This document shows, in pieces, positions 55,701 through 64,000 of a stretch of 64,000 bases of DNA (position 1 is its first letter; each line of letters begins with the position of its first letter). The notes beneath the pieces were generated by a model. The model had not been told where the DNA came from. It ran no database searches and worked only from the letters and a program-made list of their open reading frames with translations. Location: NCBI RefSeq assembly GCF_001280505.1, contig NZ_LBIO01000040.1, positions 342,694 to 406,693 on the forward strand. The letters are read 5' to 3'. The translations under genes were made by a program, and so were the position numbers. Origin of the DNA: Mangrovimonas sp. TPBH4 (lineage in GTDB: Bacteria > Bacteroidota > Bacteroidia > Flavobacteriales > Flavobacteriaceae).

Positions 55701-56877
55701 ACATATACTTATTGTTATTGAAAATCTCCCAGCTCCTTTTGATAGGAGAGTTTGGCAAGAGGCTACGACTTTAAAGGAAAATGGGGCAAAGGTTTCCATA
55801 ATATGTCCTAAAATGAAGGGCTATGAAAAGAAGTATGAAGTAATAGATGATATAGAAATTTATAGGCATGCGTTAAAGGAGGGAAAAGGAGCCTTTGGTT
55901 ATTTAATCGAATATTCCCAAGCTATATTCTGGGAGTTTTACCTAAGTTGGAAAATCTATTTCAAAAATAGGTTTCACGTCATTCATGGCTGCAACCCTCC
56001 AGATTTAATCTTTTTAACAGCTCTGTTTTTCAGGCCTTTTGGTGTGAAATATATATTTGACCATCATGATATTAACCCAGAGCTATATATATCAAAATTT
56101 GAAAAAAAGGGGTTCTTTTACAATTTGATGGTATTATTTGAAAAGCTAACTTTTAAAACTGCAAAATTTTCTATTGCCACTAACGAGTCTTACAAAAAAA
56201 TTGCCATTGAACGAGGTGGAATGTCACCGGAAAAAGTTCAGGTAGTACGTAGTGGGCCCAAATTGGATAGATTAAAACTTATAGACCCTTTAATGGATTT
56301 AAAGAAAGGGAAAAAATATTTAATAGGTTACATTGGTGTAATTGGGGAACAAGAGGGCCTTGATTTACTTTTGGAATCGGCTAAATATATTTTGTCTGTA
56401 AGAAATGATGTCCATTTTGGAATTGTTGGAGGAGGGACTCATCTACAAGAGATTGAACAGTTGTGTACAGAAATGGGCTTGTCTGATAACTTTGATTTTT
56501 ATGGTAGGGTGGATGATAAAACGATGTTGGAAGTCCTAAATACGGCAGATATTTGTGTAAACCCTGATAAGCCCACTGCCATGAACGATTTGTCCACAAT
56601 GAATAAAATTATGGAGTATATGGCTTTAAAGAAGCCCATCGTTCAATATACTTTGAAAGAAGGAAAATTTTCTGCGCAGGATGCATCTTTATATGCAAAA
56701 AACACAGACCCCATTGATTTTGCAAAGAAAATAATCACTTTACTTGACGATGACAATTTGAGAAAGGAAATGGGGGAATATGGTTATAATAGAGTGCTAA
56801 ACGAACTGTCGTGGGAGCATGAAAACAAAAAGCTTGTTAGCATTTATAAAAGAATATTTGGACTAAAGATAGCATAA
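55684..56877 (+). CDS. GT4-type glycosyltransferase
   Basis: The 397-residue GT-B enzyme starts at TTG (55684), overlapping the dehydrogenase end by 17 bases. It shows ENLPAPFDRRVWQEATTL near the N-terminus and a C-terminal donor-binding domain with GYIGVIGEQEGLDLLLES, FGIVGGGTHL and the E-x7-E-type NKIMEYMALKKPIV. It likely adds one sugar of the repeat unit. Confidence 0.9.
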   Translation: MEFAGKHILIVIENLPAPFDRRVWQEATTLKENGAKVSIICPKMKGYEKKYEVIDDIEIYRHALKEGKGAFGYLIEYSQAIFWEFYLSWKIYFKNRFHVIHGCNPPDLIFLTALFFRPFGVKYIFDHHDINPELYISKFEKKGFFYNLMVLFEKLTFKTAKFSIATNESYKKIAIERGGMSPEKVQVVRSGPKLDRLKLIDPLMDLKKGKKYLIGYIGVIGEQEGLDLLLESAKYILSVRNDVHFGIVGGGTHLQEIEQLCTEMGLSDNFDFYGRVDDKTMLEVLNTADICVNPDKPTAMNDLSTMNKIMEYMALKKPIVQYTLKEGKFSAQDASLYAKNTDPIDFAKKIITLLDDDNLRKEMGEYGYNRVLNELSWEHENKKLVSIYKRIFGLKIA

Positions 56878-57671
56878 TGAAAGAAATTTTAGAAACAGCA
56901 ATAAAAGCATCGTTGGAAGCCGGGAAGGCTATTATGGAGATCTACGATTCCAAAATTGAAGTAGAATATAAAGAGGACGAATCTCCATTGACAGAGGCTG
57001 ATAAGCGTTCCAATAGCGTTATTAATTCCTTTTTAATTCCAACTAATATCCCAATTATTAGTGAGGAAAATAAGCAGGTTGACTATGAAGAAAGAAAAGA
57101 CTGGTCAACTTGTTGGGTGGTTGATCCTGTTGATGGCACAAAGGAGTTCATTAAACGAAATGGGGAGTTTACTGTTAATATAGCCTTGGTAAAGGATGGA
57201 AAACCTGTCTTGGGAGTAATTTATGTGCCTGCGGAACAAACTGTTTATTTCGCAGATGTCGATTCTAAAGAGGCCTTTAAGGCAAAATTAGAGTCCCACA
57301 ATACTGATGTTGAAAAGGTTTTTGAATTGGCAATTCCTTTGGAACCTAAATCCAATAATTCTGGAATTGTTGAGGTGGTTGGTAGTCGATCTCATATGAA
57401 TCAAGATACCATGGATTTTGTTGAGAGCTTAAAAGCTGAAGGAAAAGAGGTTGAGATTGTATCTAAAGGAAGCTCATTGAAGTTTTGTTTGGTTGCTGAA
57501 GGAGCGGCAGATGTCTATCCACGTTATGCCCCAACCATGGAGTGGGATACTGCGGCTGGGCAAGCTATTTGTAACGCTGTTGGCTTAAAAGTCATTTCAA
57601 AGGAGACCAATGCTCCACTTGAGTACAACAAAGAAAACTTGTTGAATAGTTATTTCTTGGTCAGTAAATAG
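56877..57671 (+). CDS. cysQ: 3'(2'),5'-bisphosphate nucleotidase
   Basis: The 264-residue inositol-monophosphatase-fold enzyme contains SPLTEADKRSN, the metal motif VDPVDGTKEFIKRNGEF (core DPVDGTKEF) and EWDTAAGQAI. It hydrolyses PAP, the by-product of sulfotransferases, to AMP. Its place directly after the glycosyltransferase and before the PAPS-making genes supports a role in sulfation. It overlaps the preceding gene by one base. Confidence 0.93.
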   Translation: MKEILETAIKASLEAGKAIMEIYDSKIEVEYKEDESPLTEADKRSNSVINSFLIPTNIPIISEENKQVDYEERKDWSTCWVVDPVDGTKEFIKRNGEFTVNIALVKDGKPVLGVIYVPAEQTVYFADVDSKEAFKAKLESHNTDVEKVFELAIPLEPKSNNSGIVEVVGSRSHMNQDTMDFVESLKAEGKEVEIVSKGSSLKFCLVAEGAADVYPRYAPTMEWDTAAGQAICNAVGLKVISKETNAPLEYNKENLLNSYFLVSK

Positions 57672-58100
57672 ATGAAGGACGCCTCATATAAAAGACATAT
57701 TGCAAAAACCATTACTTGGAGAATTGTTGGGACCATAGACACTATAATCTTGTCGTGGATCATTTCTGGTGATCCTTTAATTGGTTTACAGATTGGTATT
57801 TATGAAGTTATTACCAAAATGGTCTTATATTTTTTACACGAACGGGTTTGGTTTAAAGTTAACCTTTCCAAAGATGGGAAGATTCTAGAGAGCAGAAAGC
57901 GTCATATCGCAAAGACTATTACATGGCGCATGGTTGGGACTATAGATACAATGACATTAGCTTGGCTGGTAACGGGAAATCCTCTGACAGGTTTTAAAAT
58001 TGCCTCCGTTGAAGTTGTTACCAAAATGCTGTTGTATTATTTACATGAACGTACTTGGTACAAGATTAATTTTGGCCTTCCTAAAAGAACTAATGAATAA
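57672..58100 (+). CDS. Tandem DUF2061 membrane protein
   Basis: The 142-residue protein consists of two copies of one unit, at about 5-62 and 75-133. Each begins KRHIAKTITWR-V-GTID and ends in YLHER-W-K. Each unit has two hydrophobic segments, giving four helices in all. DUF2061 has no established function. Its placement between cysQ and cysC, without a gap from cysQ, suggests a membrane task in sulfate activation or sulfation (inference). Confidence 0.85.
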   Translation: MKDASYKRHIAKTITWRIVGTIDTIILSWIISGDPLIGLQIGIYEVITKMVLYFLHERVWFKVNLSKDGKILESRKRHIAKTITWRMVGTIDTMTLAWLVTGNPLTGFKIASVEVVTKMLLYYLHERTWYKINFGLPKRTNE

Positions 58101-58103
58101 AAT

Positions 58104-58706
58104 ATGAAAGAGAATATCATTCCCCATGATTATCAAATTTCTGTTGGAGATAGAAGAAATTCTAACAAACATAATTCCTTTTTATTGTGGTTTACTGGTC
58201 TATCTGGGTCAGGAAAATCTACCATTGCCAATGTGGTTGAACAGCAATTGTTCAAAAAAGGCATTAAAACCTATACACTAGATGGTGACAATATTAGAAA
58301 AGGACTAAATAGCGACTTGACTTTTTCACCAGAAGACCGAACGGAAAACATTCGTCGTATAGCCGAGACAGCCAATTTAATGGTAGACGCCGGTTTAGTG
58401 GTTTTGGCGGCCTTTGTATCACCCTATAAAAAAGATAGAGAAAACATCAAGAGAATTCTCAAAGATGTTAACTTTGTTGAGATTTACATCAACACGAGCG
58501 TTGAAGAATGTGAACGCCGTGATGTTAAAGGCCTTTATAAAAAGGCGAGGGCAGGCGAAATCAAAAATATGACTGGAATTTCAGCTCCTTATGAAGCTCC
58601 CGAGAATCCGGATATTGAAATATTAACAGAAAACGAATCGGTTGAAGCGGCTGCGCAACGGATTATTGAATTCATAACACCTAAATTACAACTCAACAAT
58701 GAGTAA
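58104..58706 (+). CDS. cysC: Adenylylsulfate kinase
   Basis: The 200-residue P-loop kinase phosphorylates APS to PAPS. It has FTGLSGSGKSTIAN, the LDGDNIRKGLN and DRTENIRRIAE motifs and the FVSPYKKDRE segment, followed by KGLYKKARAGEIKNMTGI. It overlaps cysD by eight bases. Confidence 0.96.
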   Translation: MKENIIPHDYQISVGDRRNSNKHNSFLLWFTGLSGSGKSTIANVVEQQLFKKGIKTYTLDGDNIRKGLNSDLTFSPEDRTENIRRIAETANLMVDAGLVVLAAFVSPYKKDRENIKRILKDVNFVEIYINTSVEECERRDVKGLYKKARAGEIKNMTGISAPYEAPENPDIEILTENESVEAAAQRIIEFITPKLQLNNE

Positions 58707-59604
58707 GTACTATTTAAATTATCTAGACGAATTAGAAAGTGAAGCCATTTTTGTGCTACGTGAAGTATGGGCACAATTTCAGAACCCAGTGATTTTATTT
58801 TCTGGAGGAAAGGATTCCATAGTGGTAACCCATTTGGCCAGAAAGGCATTTCACCCTTGTAAGGTGCCATTTTCATTGATGCACGTAGATACAGGACATA
58901 ATTTCCCAGAGACCATAAAGTTCCGTGACGATTTAATAAAAGAATTGGGTGTAAACCTCATTGTGGGATCGGTGCAGGAATCTATAGATCAGGGTCGTGT
59001 TGCAGAAGAGCGTGGAAAGAATGCAACTAGAAATGCCCTTCAGATTACTACTTTACTAGATGCTATTGAGGAACACAAAATAGACTGTGCTATCGGTGGT
59101 GGACGACGTGATGAAGAAAAAGCAAGGGCTAAGGAGCGTTTTTTTTCACATAGAGATGATTTTGGACAATGGGATCCTAAAAATCAGCGTCCGGAACTTT
59201 GGAATATTTTCAATGGGAAACATTTTGAAGGAGAGCATTTTAGGGCTTTTCCAATCAGTAACTGGACTGAGATGGACGTGTGGAACTACATAAAGCGTGA
59301 AAATATTGCTATTCCGTCCCTGTATTATGCTCATGAAAGAGAAGTGGTTTGGCGTAGTAATTCTTGGATTCCTAATTCTGAATTTTTGATTCTTGAGGAG
59401 CATGAAGAAGTGGTGACCAAGAAAATTCGTTTTAGAACTTTGGGAGACATTACTATCACAGGGGGTATAGAAAGTGAGGCAGACACGGTTGAAAAAATTG
59501 CCATGGAAGTTTCGGCCATGCGTCAAACCGAAAGAGGAAACCGTAGTGACGATAAGCGTTCGGAGACAGCCATGGAAGACCGTAAACGTCAAGGATATTT
59601 TTAA
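58699..59604 (+). CDS. cysD: Sulfate adenylyltransferase subunit 2
   Basis: The 301-residue ATP-pyrophosphatase-fold subunit makes APS from ATP and sulfate with CysN. It has the PP-loop FSGGKDSIVVTHLARKAF (core SGGKDSIV), MHVDTGHNFPETI and the GGRRDEEKARAKER signature. C-terminal RSDDKRSETAMEDRKRQGYF (core ETAMEDRKRQGYF) is family-typical. Confidence 0.97.
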   Translation: MSKYYLNYLDELESEAIFVLREVWAQFQNPVILFSGGKDSIVVTHLARKAFHPCKVPFSLMHVDTGHNFPETIKFRDDLIKELGVNLIVGSVQESIDQGRVAEERGKNATRNALQITTLLDAIEEHKIDCAIGGGRRDEEKARAKERFFSHRDDFGQWDPKNQRPELWNIFNGKHFEGEHFRAFPISNWTEMDVWNYIKRENIAIPSLYYAHEREVVWRSNSWIPNSEFLILEEHEEVVTKKIRFRTLGDITITGGIESEADTVEKIAMEVSAMRQTERGNRSDDKRSETAMEDRKRQGYF

Positions 59605-59661
59605 AAATTAAAGTAGTGTGCTGAAGCATATTCGGCATTTCATATAAAGAAATAATAAAAG

Positions 59662-60918
59662 ATGTTAGATAGCAATCAATTATTACGTTTTACAACAGCA
59701 GGAAGTGTAGATGATGGAAAAAGTACCTTGATAGGGCGCCTTTTGTATGATTCAAAATCTATTTTTGAGGATCAGTTAGAAGCCATCGAAAACACCAGCA
59801 AAAGGAAAGGTCATGAAGGCGTGGATTTGGCTTTATTCACCGATGGTTTGCGTGACGAACGTGAACAGGGAATTACCATTGATGTAGCCTACAGGTATTT
59901 CACAACACCAAAGCGTAAGTTTATTATCGCGGATACGCCAGGACATATTCAATATACCAGAAATATGGTTACAGGGGCTTCTACTGCGAATGCGGCCATC
60001 ATTTTGGTGGATGCTAGACATGGAGTGATTGAACAGACGAGACGTCATTCATTCATAGCTTCACTTCTGCAGATCCCACACGTAATTGTTTGTATTAACA
60101 AAATGGATTTGGTGGATTATTCTGAAGAGGCTTATAACAAAGTTATCGAGCAGTTTGAGGAATTTTCTTCAAAAATGTTGGTTAAAGATGTTCGCTTTAT
60201 TCCAATTTCTGCGCTTTTAGGAGATAATGTGGTAAATAGATCAGAAAATATGGATTGGTACCAAGGGGCACCCTTGTTACATACTTTGGAAACATTGCAC
60301 ATCAGTAGTGATGTAAATAAAGTAGATGCACGTTTTCCTGTACAGACTGTTTTAAGACCACAAAGCGATGATGACAATAGAGATTATAGAGGGTATGCTG
60401 GACGTGTAGCTAGTGGTGTTTTTAGACCAGGAGATGAGGTTACTGTAATGCCTTCTGGGTTTACGTCTAAAATCAAAAGCATAGACATGTATGATGGAGC
60501 TGCTGAAGAGGCTTTTGCACCAATGTCTATCTCGATGACATTGGAGGATGATATCGATATTAGCCGTGGGGACATGATTGTGCGTTCCAACAACATGCCA
60601 GAGGCGTCTCAGGACATTGAGGTAATGCTTTGTTGGTTAAACAATACGCCTGCTAAGCCAAGAGCGAAATATACCATTAAACACACCTCAAATGACCAAA
60701 AGGCAATGATCAAGGAAATTGTTTATAAAATAGACATCAATACCTTGGCGAGAAACGAAGAGGACAAGGAGTTGAACATGAACGATATTTCAAAAGTTAA
60801 AATACGTACTACAAAGCCTTTAATGGTGGATTCCTATCGTGAAAATAGAGCTACTGGAAGTATCATTTTAGTGGATGATGCTACTAATGAAACCGTGGCT
60901 GCAGGGATGGTGGTGTAA
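59662..60918 (+). CDS. cysN: Sulfate adenylyltransferase subunit 1 (GTPase)
   Basis: The 418-residue GTPase drives APS formation by CysD. It has the P-loop AGSVDDGKSTLIGRLLYDSK (core GSVDDGKST), DTPGHIQYTRNM and NKMDLVDYS. Beta-barrel domains 2 and 3 follow from about residue 225. It is not fused to CysC, which is encoded separately. It lies 57 bases after cysD and is followed by a 12-base inverted repeat. Confidence 0.96.
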   Translation: MLDSNQLLRFTTAGSVDDGKSTLIGRLLYDSKSIFEDQLEAIENTSKRKGHEGVDLALFTDGLRDEREQGITIDVAYRYFTTPKRKFIIADTPGHIQYTRNMVTGASTANAAIILVDARHGVIEQTRRHSFIASLLQIPHVIVCINKMDLVDYSEEAYNKVIEQFEEFSSKMLVKDVRFIPISALLGDNVVNRSENMDWYQGAPLLHTLETLHISSDVNKVDARFPVQTVLRPQSDDDNRDYRGYAGRVASGVFRPGDEVTVMPSGFTSKIKSIDMYDGAAEEAFAPMSISMTLEDDIDISRGDMIVRSNNMPEASQDIEVMLCWLNNTPAKPRAKYTIKHTSNDQKAMIKEIVYKIDINTLARNEEDKELNMNDISKVKIRTTKPLMVDSYRENRATGSIILVDDATNETVAAGMVV

Positions 60919-60944
60919 CTTTGTAAATAGTACCTAAAATCTAG

Positions 60945-60979
60945 ATTAATCAGTTAGAGGAGGCCTTTAACTGATTAAT
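60945..60979. terminator. Perfect 12-base inverted repeat between cysN and the MBOAT gene
   Basis: ATTAATCAGTTA and TAACTGATTAAT flank an 11-base spacer containing AGGAGGCCT. There is no T-run on the plus strand, only TTGTTTAAAT. It could be a terminator, an RNA-stability hairpin or an operator. The leading strand side carries the next gene's 5' region. Confidence 0.45.
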
Positions 60980-61017
60980 TGTTTAAATAGAGCCCTAAAT
61001 CAGTATCCAACCAAAAT

Positions 61018-62487
61018 ATGTTATTTAATTCATTAGATTTCGCAATCTTTTTTCCTATAGTTTTTATTCTTTATTGGATTGTCTCAAGAAATAGAAATGC
61101 TAGAAATTTTCTTATAATACTGGCCAGTTATGTGTTTTATGGTTGGTGGGATTGGCGTTTTTTGTTTTTAATTGCGATTAGTTCCTTTGTTGATTTTTAC
61201 GTTGGTAAGAAATTAGGGAAAGCAGAAGACATTAAAAGGCGTAAGTTATTATTGTCCTTGAGTTTATTTATTAACCTAGGTTTTTTAGTTTACTACAAAT
61301 ATACTAACTTCTTTATTGAGACCTTTGTAGATTCTTTTAAGTTGTTTGGTAAAACTCTCGAGGTATCCACTTTGAATATTATCCTGCCTGTGGGTATTAG
61401 TTTTTATACATTCCAAACTTTAAGTTATACTATTGATATTTACCGGAAGCAATTAAAACCAACAAATGATCCTCTTGCTTTTTTTGCGTTTGTTTCATTT
61501 TTTCCACAATTAGTTGCCGGCCCAATAGAAAGAGCATCTCATTTGTTGCCTCAATTCTATAAAACATATAGATTTAATTATAATCAAGTTAAATCTGGAA
61601 TTTTGTTAATGGTATTTGGATTGTTTAAAAAAATGGTTATTGCAGACAGGGTTGCAATTCTTGTAAATCAAGTTTATAATAATCCTGAAGCATATCATGG
61701 TTTTGAAGTTGTAATAGCAACCATATTGTTTGCTTTTCAAATCTATTGCGATTTTTCTGGATATTCGGATATCGCTATAGGAGCGGGGAGGACTATGGGG
61801 TTTGATTTAATGAAAAATTTTAGGAGTCCATATTTGTCAAAATCAATTACAGAATTCTGGCGTAGATGGCATATATCCCTGTCAACATGGTTTAGAGACT
61901 ATGTTTATATTCCATTAGGAGGAAGTAGAAATGGAAACATTAAAACATATTTCAATTTGTTAATAGTATTTCTTGTTAGTGGGTTTTGGCATGGAGCATC
62001 TATGACTTTTGTTATTTGGGGAGTGATTCATGGAATTATTATTGTTGCAGAAAAGGCATTAACAGTTCAAAGGTTAAAGTTTTCTATAATATTTAAAATA
62101 AGAAGGAGATCATTAACAAGAAAGCTGTTTTATATTTCAATAACTTATACGGTTGTATGTTTTGCTTGGATTTTCTTTAGATCAAATAGTCTGAAAGATT
62201 CTATTGTTTTAATAGAAAATATGTCCAATTTTAAATCTTCTCAAATATTAAATCTGTATAATTTAGGGTTGGGAGCTCAAGAATTATGGACGGCAATAAT
62301 TGCAATAATACTTTTGATGGTTTTTGAGTGGTTCCATTATAATAGTGACAAGAGCCTTTCTAAAATTCTTCCTGACCAGCCCCTATTTTTTAGGTGGAGT
62401 TTTTATATGATTATTGTTTTTGCATTAATGATTTTTGGGGTTTATGGTGATATGGCACCAAAGGAATTTATTTATTTTCAGTTTTAA
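61018..62487 (+). CDS. MBOAT-family membrane O-acyltransferase, AlgI-like
   Basis: The 489-residue protein has about ten to twelve membrane segments and the AlgI/DltB pattern: FISYVFYGWWDWRFL-like (here ASYVFYGWWDWRFLFL), ILPVGISFYTFQTLSYTIDI (core GISFYTFQTLSY), QLVAGPIERA, FWRRWHISLSTWFRDYVYI and the catalytic-His segment FWHGASMTFVIWGVIHG. It moves an acyl group, usually acetyl, across the inner membrane to modify a polymer. The next gene is its likely periplasmic partner. Confidence 0.92.
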   Translation: MLFNSLDFAIFFPIVFILYWIVSRNRNARNFLIILASYVFYGWWDWRFLFLIAISSFVDFYVGKKLGKAEDIKRRKLLLSLSLFINLGFLVYYKYTNFFIETFVDSFKLFGKTLEVSTLNIILPVGISFYTFQTLSYTIDIYRKQLKPTNDPLAFFAFVSFFPQLVAGPIERASHLLPQFYKTYRFNYNQVKSGILLMVFGLFKKMVIADRVAILVNQVYNNPEAYHGFEVVIATILFAFQIYCDFSGYSDIAIGAGRTMGFDLMKNFRSPYLSKSITEFWRRWHISLSTWFRDYVYIPLGGSRNGNIKTYFNLLIVFLVSGFWHGASMTFVIWGVIHGIIIVAEKALTVQRLKFSIIFKIRRRSLTRKLFYISITYTVVCFAWIFFRSNSLKDSIVLIENMSNFKSSQILNLYNLGLGAQELWTAIIAIILLMVFEWFHYNSDKSLSKILPDQPLFFRWSFYMIIVFALMIFGVYGDMAPKEFIYFQF

Positions 62488-62489
62488 AT

Positions 62490-63902
62490 ATGAAAGAATT
62501 TTTATTAAAATCGGTTCTTTTTTTTACACTTTTTTTAATTGTTTTCTCATTTATTGATAGCTTTTTTACTGAAAAGGGTTTATATGCTCATAAAAGAGAA
62601 GAATATGAAAAGTTGCAGGGCAATCTAGATATCGCCATTTTTGGGTCTTCACATGCCTTGTGTTCCTATGACCCAAGAGTTTTAGAGGTTGGATTAAATG
62701 CAAACACATATAATTTTGGCGCTTCAATGCAATTTTTACAATCAACACTTCCCGTTATTGAGGAGGTTATTGACAATAATAATTTGCAATTAGCAATTGT
62801 GGATATTTTTAAGGCTACATTAAGCCAAACTCCATATGATAATGATTGGGCCAATAATATGCAACTCAGAACGTTTGATTATTTACCTTGGTCCTGGACC
62901 AAATTAGATGTAATGAATCGAGTTTATGGGCTTGACAATATTTTGAATCAGTTACCTCTTTTAAGGGAACATTCCCTATGGAAAGAAAGGTTGGTACAGC
63001 CCGAGTACTATTTTAATGAAAGCCTTGATTATTATAAGGGGTACTATTCCCATTTTTCTTTTAATGAAAAGAGGTGGACTAAATCAGTTGAAGGGAGTGA
63101 AAAAGTTGAAAATAACAAAATCATTCCTGGTATATCTTTGAGTCAAGAGCAATTCCAAACAATTAATAGGCTTATCCAAAAATTTAGGGAAAATAATGTT
63201 CCTATATTATTTGTTAATGCTCCTCTTCCAAAAGGATACAGGACTAATTTATATTATACTTACCAAGAACTTATTCGGGAATATTTACAATCAAAAAATG
63301 TAGAATATATTGATTTTAATGATTTATATGATGTGCTAAACTTTTCTAAATGGGATTTCCGGGATATAGGCCATTTAAACAGTAGAGGAGCTGTTAAAGT
63401 ATCGAACTATTTGGTAGAATTTGTTAGGGATAATTTTCAGATAAATCAAAATGAGAAAAAGTACTTAGGAAATAGGTATTATCATTTAGATACGAATCTT
63501 GAAAGTGCATTATTTTCTCAAGATATAACGGACTCAAGATTAATTAAATTATTGGGAGTAAATAAAATAGGGATTTATAGGGTTTCTAAGGACAATTTAG
63601 AGGTTATGTTTTTAGGTGAAAAGAACAATCTCAAATATATAAAGACTACGGTAACCTATCAGGTGAACGAAGGCGAAACAAATTTACTAGAAGACTGTCT
63701 AGAATTTAAAAAGTATTTTAATAAAGATATTTTTAAAAGGCAAACTAGCCTAACTAGAGGGCTGAATTATAAGGAATATGAGGTAAAAACACTCAGGATA
63801 CCCTGTCAGTTTGAGAAATTGAAAAATTTTAAAGTGTTTATTGGGGGGCATAGTTTAAAACAGCAAGAAGTGTTAAATTTGGATAATTTGATTTCATATT
63901 AA
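62490..63902 (+). CDS. Membrane-anchored SGNH-like protein, probable partner of the MBOAT
   Basis: The 470-residue protein has one N-terminal membrane helix (about 7-26) and a periplasmic domain. IAIFGSSHALCSYDP (about 48-62) corresponds to the SGNH block with nucleophile Ser. DFRDIGHLNSRGAVKVSNYL (about 289-308) holds the Asp-x-x-His pair. This is the layout of AlgJ/AlgX-like O-acetyltransferases that take acyl groups from an MBOAT. The exact family was not recognised. It starts two bases after the MBOAT stop. Confidence 0.7.
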   Translation: MKEFLLKSVLFFTLFLIVFSFIDSFFTEKGLYAHKREEYEKLQGNLDIAIFGSSHALCSYDPRVLEVGLNANTYNFGASMQFLQSTLPVIEEVIDNNNLQLAIVDIFKATLSQTPYDNDWANNMQLRTFDYLPWSWTKLDVMNRVYGLDNILNQLPLLREHSLWKERLVQPEYYFNESLDYYKGYYSHFSFNEKRWTKSVEGSEKVENNKIIPGISLSQEQFQTINRLIQKFRENNVPILFVNAPLPKGYRTNLYYTYQELIREYLQSKNVEYIDFNDLYDVLNFSKWDFRDIGHLNSRGAVKVSNYLVEFVRDNFQINQNEKKYLGNRYYHLDTNLESALFSQDITDSRLIKLLGVNKIGIYRVSKDNLEVMFLGEKNNLKYIKTTVTYQVNEGETNLLEDCLEFKKYFNKDIFKRQTSLTRGLNYKEYEVKTLRIPCQFEKLKNFKVFIGGHSLKQQEVLNLDNLISY

Positions 63903-63904
63903 TT

Positions 63905-64000
63905 ATGTGTTTGAAAAAAACGTTTAAAGTTGGTGTTATTTTTTTAATATTTTCAATTTTTTTGACTTCCTGTAAGCAAAGTAAATCTAAGGGTAAGAAT
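63905..64000 (+). CDS. Start of a lipoprotein gene (cut by the window end)
   Basis: ATG at 63905, two bases after the preceding stop, opens a frame of 32 codons to the edge. It reads as a basic start (MCLKKTFKVG), a hydrophobic stretch and the lipobox LTSC (Cys about residue 23), followed by a charged sequence. It belongs to the same transcript as the MBOAT and SGNH genes. The function cannot be told. Confidence 0.75.
   Translation, partial: MCLKKTFKVGVIFLIFSIFLTSCKQSKSKGKN

Overview
The window reads as a chromosomal segment from a member of the Bacteroidota, most likely family Flavobacteriaceae. It is AT-rich, and it carries families typical of that group: DUF4175, DUF4249 beside a TonB-dependent receptor, DUF4837, a DUF6909-like protein and bacterial GH3. 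Genes rarely have Shine-Dalgarno-like leaders, and TAnnTTTG-type -7 elements precede several genes. No rRNA, CRISPR array, insertion sequence or prophage was seen. One tRNA gene (Cys) is present.

Layout. 1-1.9 kb: a short accessory-looking stretch of small unknown genes. 1.9-6.9 kb: ion transport, with a CPA-type cation/proton antiporter facing a coupled universal-stress-protein/SulP transporter pair. 7-14.5 kb: MBL hydrolase, subtilase lipoprotein, NAD salvage (pncB, pncA) joined to rnpA and a C-terminal processing protease, and an OmpA-like protein. 14.5-16.3 kb: rpiB, a CDF metal exporter and a GNAT enzyme on the minus strand. 16.3-16.9 kb: a 648-base very AT-rich gap with repeated DnaA-box-like nonamers, proposed here as the replication origin. 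16.9-28.5 kb: housekeeping genes (rnr, tRNA-Cys, folB, glnS, gltX) mixed with small membrane or unknown genes. 28.7-45 kb: DUF4175, ybeY, mnmG, a methyltransferase, an OmpH-like protein, a TonB receptor with DUF4249, holB, pgk, an MltD-like transglycosylase, DUF4837 and an unlisted short tatA gene. 45-64 kb: a long run of tightly packed plus-strand genes for cell-envelope and surface-polysaccharide synthesis.

Two themes stand out. First, 16-base sites matching the chromosomal ParB-binding site parS occur exactly twice, on both sides of mnmG, and near-exactly twice more inside the transglycosylase gene, in two different reading frames. Together with the AT-rich rpiB-rnr gap, ori-proximal type genes (rnpA, mnmG) and an apparent change in strand composition around 16.6 kb, this suggests that the window contains the origin and the centromere-like segregation region.

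Second, the 49-64 kb cluster combines a Wzz-like protein, dTDP-rhamnose synthesis (rfbBACD), a sulfotransferase, an AlgD-type sugar-nucleotide dehydrogenase, a glycosyltransferase, CysQ, a tandem DUF2061 membrane protein, CysC, CysD and CysN, followed by an AlgI-like MBOAT and an SGNH-like partner. No PAPS reductase or sulfite reductase gene is present among them. The simplest reading is a self-contained pathway that makes PAPS, uses it to sulfate an exported acidic rhamnose-containing polysaccharide, removes the PAP by-product, and also O-acylates the polymer. All functional calls come from reading motifs by eye; no database search was made.
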